The position numbers and the translations under genes were made by a program. Below, in pieces: positions 61,960 through 64,000 of a DNA stretch of 64,000 nucleotides (positions are counted from its first letter, which is position 1; each line of letters opens with the position of its first letter). Source of the DNA: Paenibacillus_F sp047238265 (lineage in GTDB: Bacteria; Bacillota; Bacilli; Paenibacillales; NBRC-103111); the NCBI RefSeq assembly GCF_047238265.1, contig NZ_JBDFMM010000002.1:1-64000 (forward strand). The letters run 5' to 3'. The notes beneath the pieces were generated by a model, which ran no database searches, was not told the origin of the DNA, and saw only the letters and a list, made by a program, of their open reading frames with translations.

Positions 61960-61994
61960 GACGGAATCACCTCTTCGGTGGCTCCGTCTTTTTT
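61960..61994 (+). terminator. Attenuator-type hairpin before terL
   Basis: GACGGA/TCCGTC outer stem (61960-61965, 61983-61988) with CACC/GGTG inside, then six T. It lies between the terL promoter and the terL start and could regulate read-through. Confidence 0.78.
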
Positions 61995-62020
61995 GCGTTT
62001 CGGGCTGAAAGGAGAGTCCG

Positions 62021-63733
62021 ATGAACTTCGATATTTTAAATTCCACTCAACGCCAGAATCGTATCTCTCTCGTGGGAGAACGAGTTCGCCTGCTTGAGAA
62101 AGCTCGTAAAACTGGCGCCCTTCGAAACAATCAACTTGAAATTTTATTGAACGACATGGAGGAGCTGGCACGACTAAAGCGCATTGACCGCGGGGAGTCC
62201 GACGTCCTCTATTTTATGTACGAGTACTTCTCTGATGAACGAAATCCCGAAAATGACGGGAACCTCATACCGCTGGGCACGCGCCTCGAAGATGCCCCTC
62301 GATTTCATGGCGAACTATGCGACATTCTGAACGTTGTATCCACGCTGGAGCTTAATGCTCGTGTGGGCTGGGCGGCCCCCAGGGGACACGCCAAATCGGC
62401 GTATCTTTCGAACATGTTCCCAGTACATCAGATCGTATATAACCTCCGACGCTACATCCTCATCATTTCCGAAACCGACGCAATGTCGAAGAAATTTATC
62501 GAATGGATCTCGCAGCAGCTCAAGTATAACGAAAAGCTCCGGGCCGATTTCGGCGAGCTGCTCTCCCCACAAAAGCAATTGAACGACCGCGATAACCAAG
62601 AAGCGTTTTTAACGAAGAACGGCGTTCTCGTCGAATCAGCGTCAATGGGTAAACAGCTGCGGGGTAAGCGTAACGGCGCCCACCGTCCGGATCTCGTAAT
62701 CTGCGACGACCTGGAGTCCTCAAAAAATACGAACACGCCCGAATTGCGTGAAAAAAATCTTCACTGGTTTAACTCCGTTGTCATGCCTATTGGAACGAAA
62801 AACACCGCCTTTATTTATATGGGAACGATTGTCCACGGTTCCGGCCTGCTGCCCACAGTACTAAAGCGGGGCGATTTTAAATCTCGCATTTTCTCGGCAA
62901 TTATTTCACCGCCAGAACGCGAAGACTTGTGGCAAGAGTTTGAGGACCTTTACCGGAATGTGGAGGACGAGGACCGCCAGGAAACCGCCCTGCAATTCTA
63001 CAGGTCGAACCGTGAGCTAATGGATAAAGGCGCGGAAGTTCTCTGGCCGTGGCGCTGGGGTTACGCCGAGCTAATGCTAGAAAAAATAAACGTCGGATCT
63101 CGGGCGTTTGGCTCCGAGTACCTCAATAACCCGTTAGACGAAGAGTCCCAGATATTTAAGCCGGACAGGTTCACCTACTTCGACTATATGGATTTAAAGG
63201 ACGCTAACGGACGGGACCTATCGTTCGACTATTACCAGTTTTGGGATATCGCGATGGGGAAAAGTAATCGCTCGGACTACAACGCGATTATAACGTTGGG
63301 CCGGGAGCGTAGGACGGGGGTCCTGTACGTTGTGGATGCCTGGGCGGCAAAATGTCCGGCCCATAAAGCGCTAGAGGTCGCCGTAGAAAAGATCATACAG
63401 TATCGACCAAAAGTGTTCGGTGTGGAAGTCGTAGCTGCCCAATTTGATTTTTATAGACAGCTAAGGGAAGCGTTAACCCGAAAGGGGATCTACTCCGTTA
63501 AGTTAAAACCGATCACTCCCCGGAGTAAGAAAGAGGACCGGATCGAAATGCTTGAACCCCTCGTGGAGTCCGGAATTCTTCGTTTCATGAGGCAGCAGCG
63601 GCTATTACTTGAGCAGCTGGAGCAATTCCCTACGGCTGACCATGACGATTTACCGGATGCACTCGCCGGATGCGTAGATTTATGCGGCACAACTCGAATA
63701 CGTACGTTTAAAACGAAGCCCAAAGGCTTGTGA
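62021..63733 (+). CDS. terL: Terminase large subunit
   Basis: The 570-residue packaging motor has an ATPase domain with a deviant Walker A (GWAAPRGHAKSAYLS, about residues 115-129) and Walker B LVICDDLE (about 224-231). The nuclease domain has WDIAMGKSNRSDYN (about 408-421) and ADHDDLPDALAGC near the C-terminus (about 539-551), as in large terminases. AAAGGAG lies 9 bases ahead of ATG 62021. It cuts concatemers and pumps DNA into proheads. Confidence 0.93.
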   Translation: MNFDILNSTQRQNRISLVGERVRLLEKARKTGALRNNQLEILLNDMEELARLKRIDRGESDVLYFMYEYFSDERNPENDGNLIPLGTRLEDAPRFHGELCDILNVVSTLELNARVGWAAPRGHAKSAYLSNMFPVHQIVYNLRRYILIISETDAMSKKFIEWISQQLKYNEKLRADFGELLSPQKQLNDRDNQEAFLTKNGVLVESASMGKQLRGKRNGAHRPDLVICDDLESSKNTNTPELREKNLHWFNSVVMPIGTKNTAFIYMGTIVHGSGLLPTVLKRGDFKSRIFSAIISPPEREDLWQEFEDLYRNVEDEDRQETALQFYRSNRELMDKGAEVLWPWRWGYAELMLEKINVGSRAFGSEYLNNPLDEESQIFKPDRFTYFDYMDLKDANGRDLSFDYYQFWDIAMGKSNRSDYNAIITLGRERRTGVLYVVDAWAAKCPAHKALEVAVEKIIQYRPKVFGVEVVAAQFDFYRQLREALTRKGIYSVKLKPITPRSKKEDRIEMLEPLVESGILRFMRQQRLLLEQLEQFPTADHDDLPDALAGCVDLCGTTRIRTFKTKPKGL

Positions 63734-63793
63734 AACTGCCCGACAGCCCCCCTATAGTATGAGGAAACATAAGCACTGAGAGGGGCTGGTATA

Positions 63794-64000
63794 TTGGCAG
63801 ATATGTTCGATATTGGACAGTACTTTCCTCCTCCTGCGCATGTTAAACGGATTCAGCGATATAAAGAAAATCGCAAGTTATTCCGGGGAGAACACTACGA
63901 CGTATTCGAGCGCGTACGAAATAAACTCAGCCACACACAAGGCGAGTATTTATATATCTCTCTTAACATGGCAGGGCTGGTAAGTAAAAAGAGCGCGGAT
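63794..64000 (+). CDS. Putative portal protein (3' end missing)
   Basis: The 69 residues visible start at TTG 63794 with GAGAGGGG upstream. The text VKRIQRYKENRKLFRGEHYD and VFERVRNKLSHTQGEY matches the N-terminal region of portal proteins of this phage type, where 'RY..NR.L..G.H' is common. Position right after terL agrees. The rest of the gene is outside the window. Confidence 0.7.
   Translation, partial: MADMFDIGQYFPPPAHVKRIQRYKENRKLFRGEHYDVFERVRNKLSHTQGEYLYISLNMAGLVSKKSAD

Larger units (their letters stand above)
61595..62020. other. 426-bp gap: terminators, small inverted repeats, promoter
   Basis: No supported gene. GAAGCAT/ATGCTTC (about 61699 and 61733) form a short inverted repeat. 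Two terminators and a weak promoter, annotated separately, lie in the right half. Confidence 0.6.

Noticed and set aside
1..64000. Integrase, transposase or insertion sequence
   Set aside because: I searched the translated genes for recombinase motifs and found none. Absence in the missing part cannot be shown.

Overview
The window is almost the entire genome of a contractile-tailed (myovirus) dsDNA phage of a Gram-positive Bacillota host. A Bacillaceae or Paenibacillaceae host is most likely, judging by strong AGGAGG ribosome sites, many GTG/TTG starts, an Xkd (PBSX-like) tail module, a BhlA-type holin and an M15 endolysin. The first gene (scaffold) is cut at its 5' end and the last (putative portal) at its 3' end. 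If the genome is circular or circularly permuted, only a short portal/head stretch is missing.

Layout. 1-3.6 kb: scaffold, SU10/DUF5309-type capsid and head-tail connectors. 3.6-15.6 kb: tail sheath, tube, chaperones with a probable -1 frameshift, tape measure, LysM/XkdP, hub, baseplate wedge (XkdQ-R-S-T-U) and fibre. 15.6-17.2 kb: small tail protein, BhlA holin, M15 endolysin, second holin. 17.3-18.4 kb: a TGT-superfamily-like gene under its own promoter. 18.6-30.5 kb: replication and recombination (winged-helix initiator, DnaC-like loader, DnaB helicase, primase, sigma-like factor, gp32-like SSB, PolA, SLOG protein, Cas4/RecB-like nuclease, RuvC-like resolvase). 30.5-32 kb: an actin-type partition locus. 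32-35 kb: small zinc-binding and other orphan genes. 35-42 kb: a lone secreted-protein gene on the minus strand, then NrdI-E-F, dUTPase and ThyX. 41.9-53 kb: an SH3-like repeat protein, a 3D-domain protein, two regulator genes with their own operators, many microproteins, dNMP kinase, a second sigma-like protein, a minus-strand island and two candidate small RNAs. 53-58 kb: small genes, a SprT-like protein and a Bax-inhibitor-1 homologue. 58.4-64 kb: small terminase, a 670-bp intergenic region (possible cos/ori), a Pmp3-like protein, HNH/AP2 endonuclease, a plasmid-type replication protein, large terminase and portal.

Control. Two promoter families recur. One is GTCACA-N16-TATATT (nine copies, usually followed by GTACC), ahead of replication, nucleotide, packaging-region and small-gene operons; its -35 box is not sigma-A-like, and the phage encodes two sigma-like proteins. 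The other is sigma-A-like with a shared core (CGGAWWAWCG) in the -35/-10 spacer, a likely operator. Several transcripts of the second family share the leader AAGCGAAACGGAG, which is complementary to a loop of a candidate 100-nt RNA at 52220-52322.

No integrase is visible, whereas a ParM-like partition locus and a plasmid-like Rep protein are present. This fits a phage that persists as a plasmid (inference). I saw no tRNA genes, CRISPR arrays or insertion sequences.
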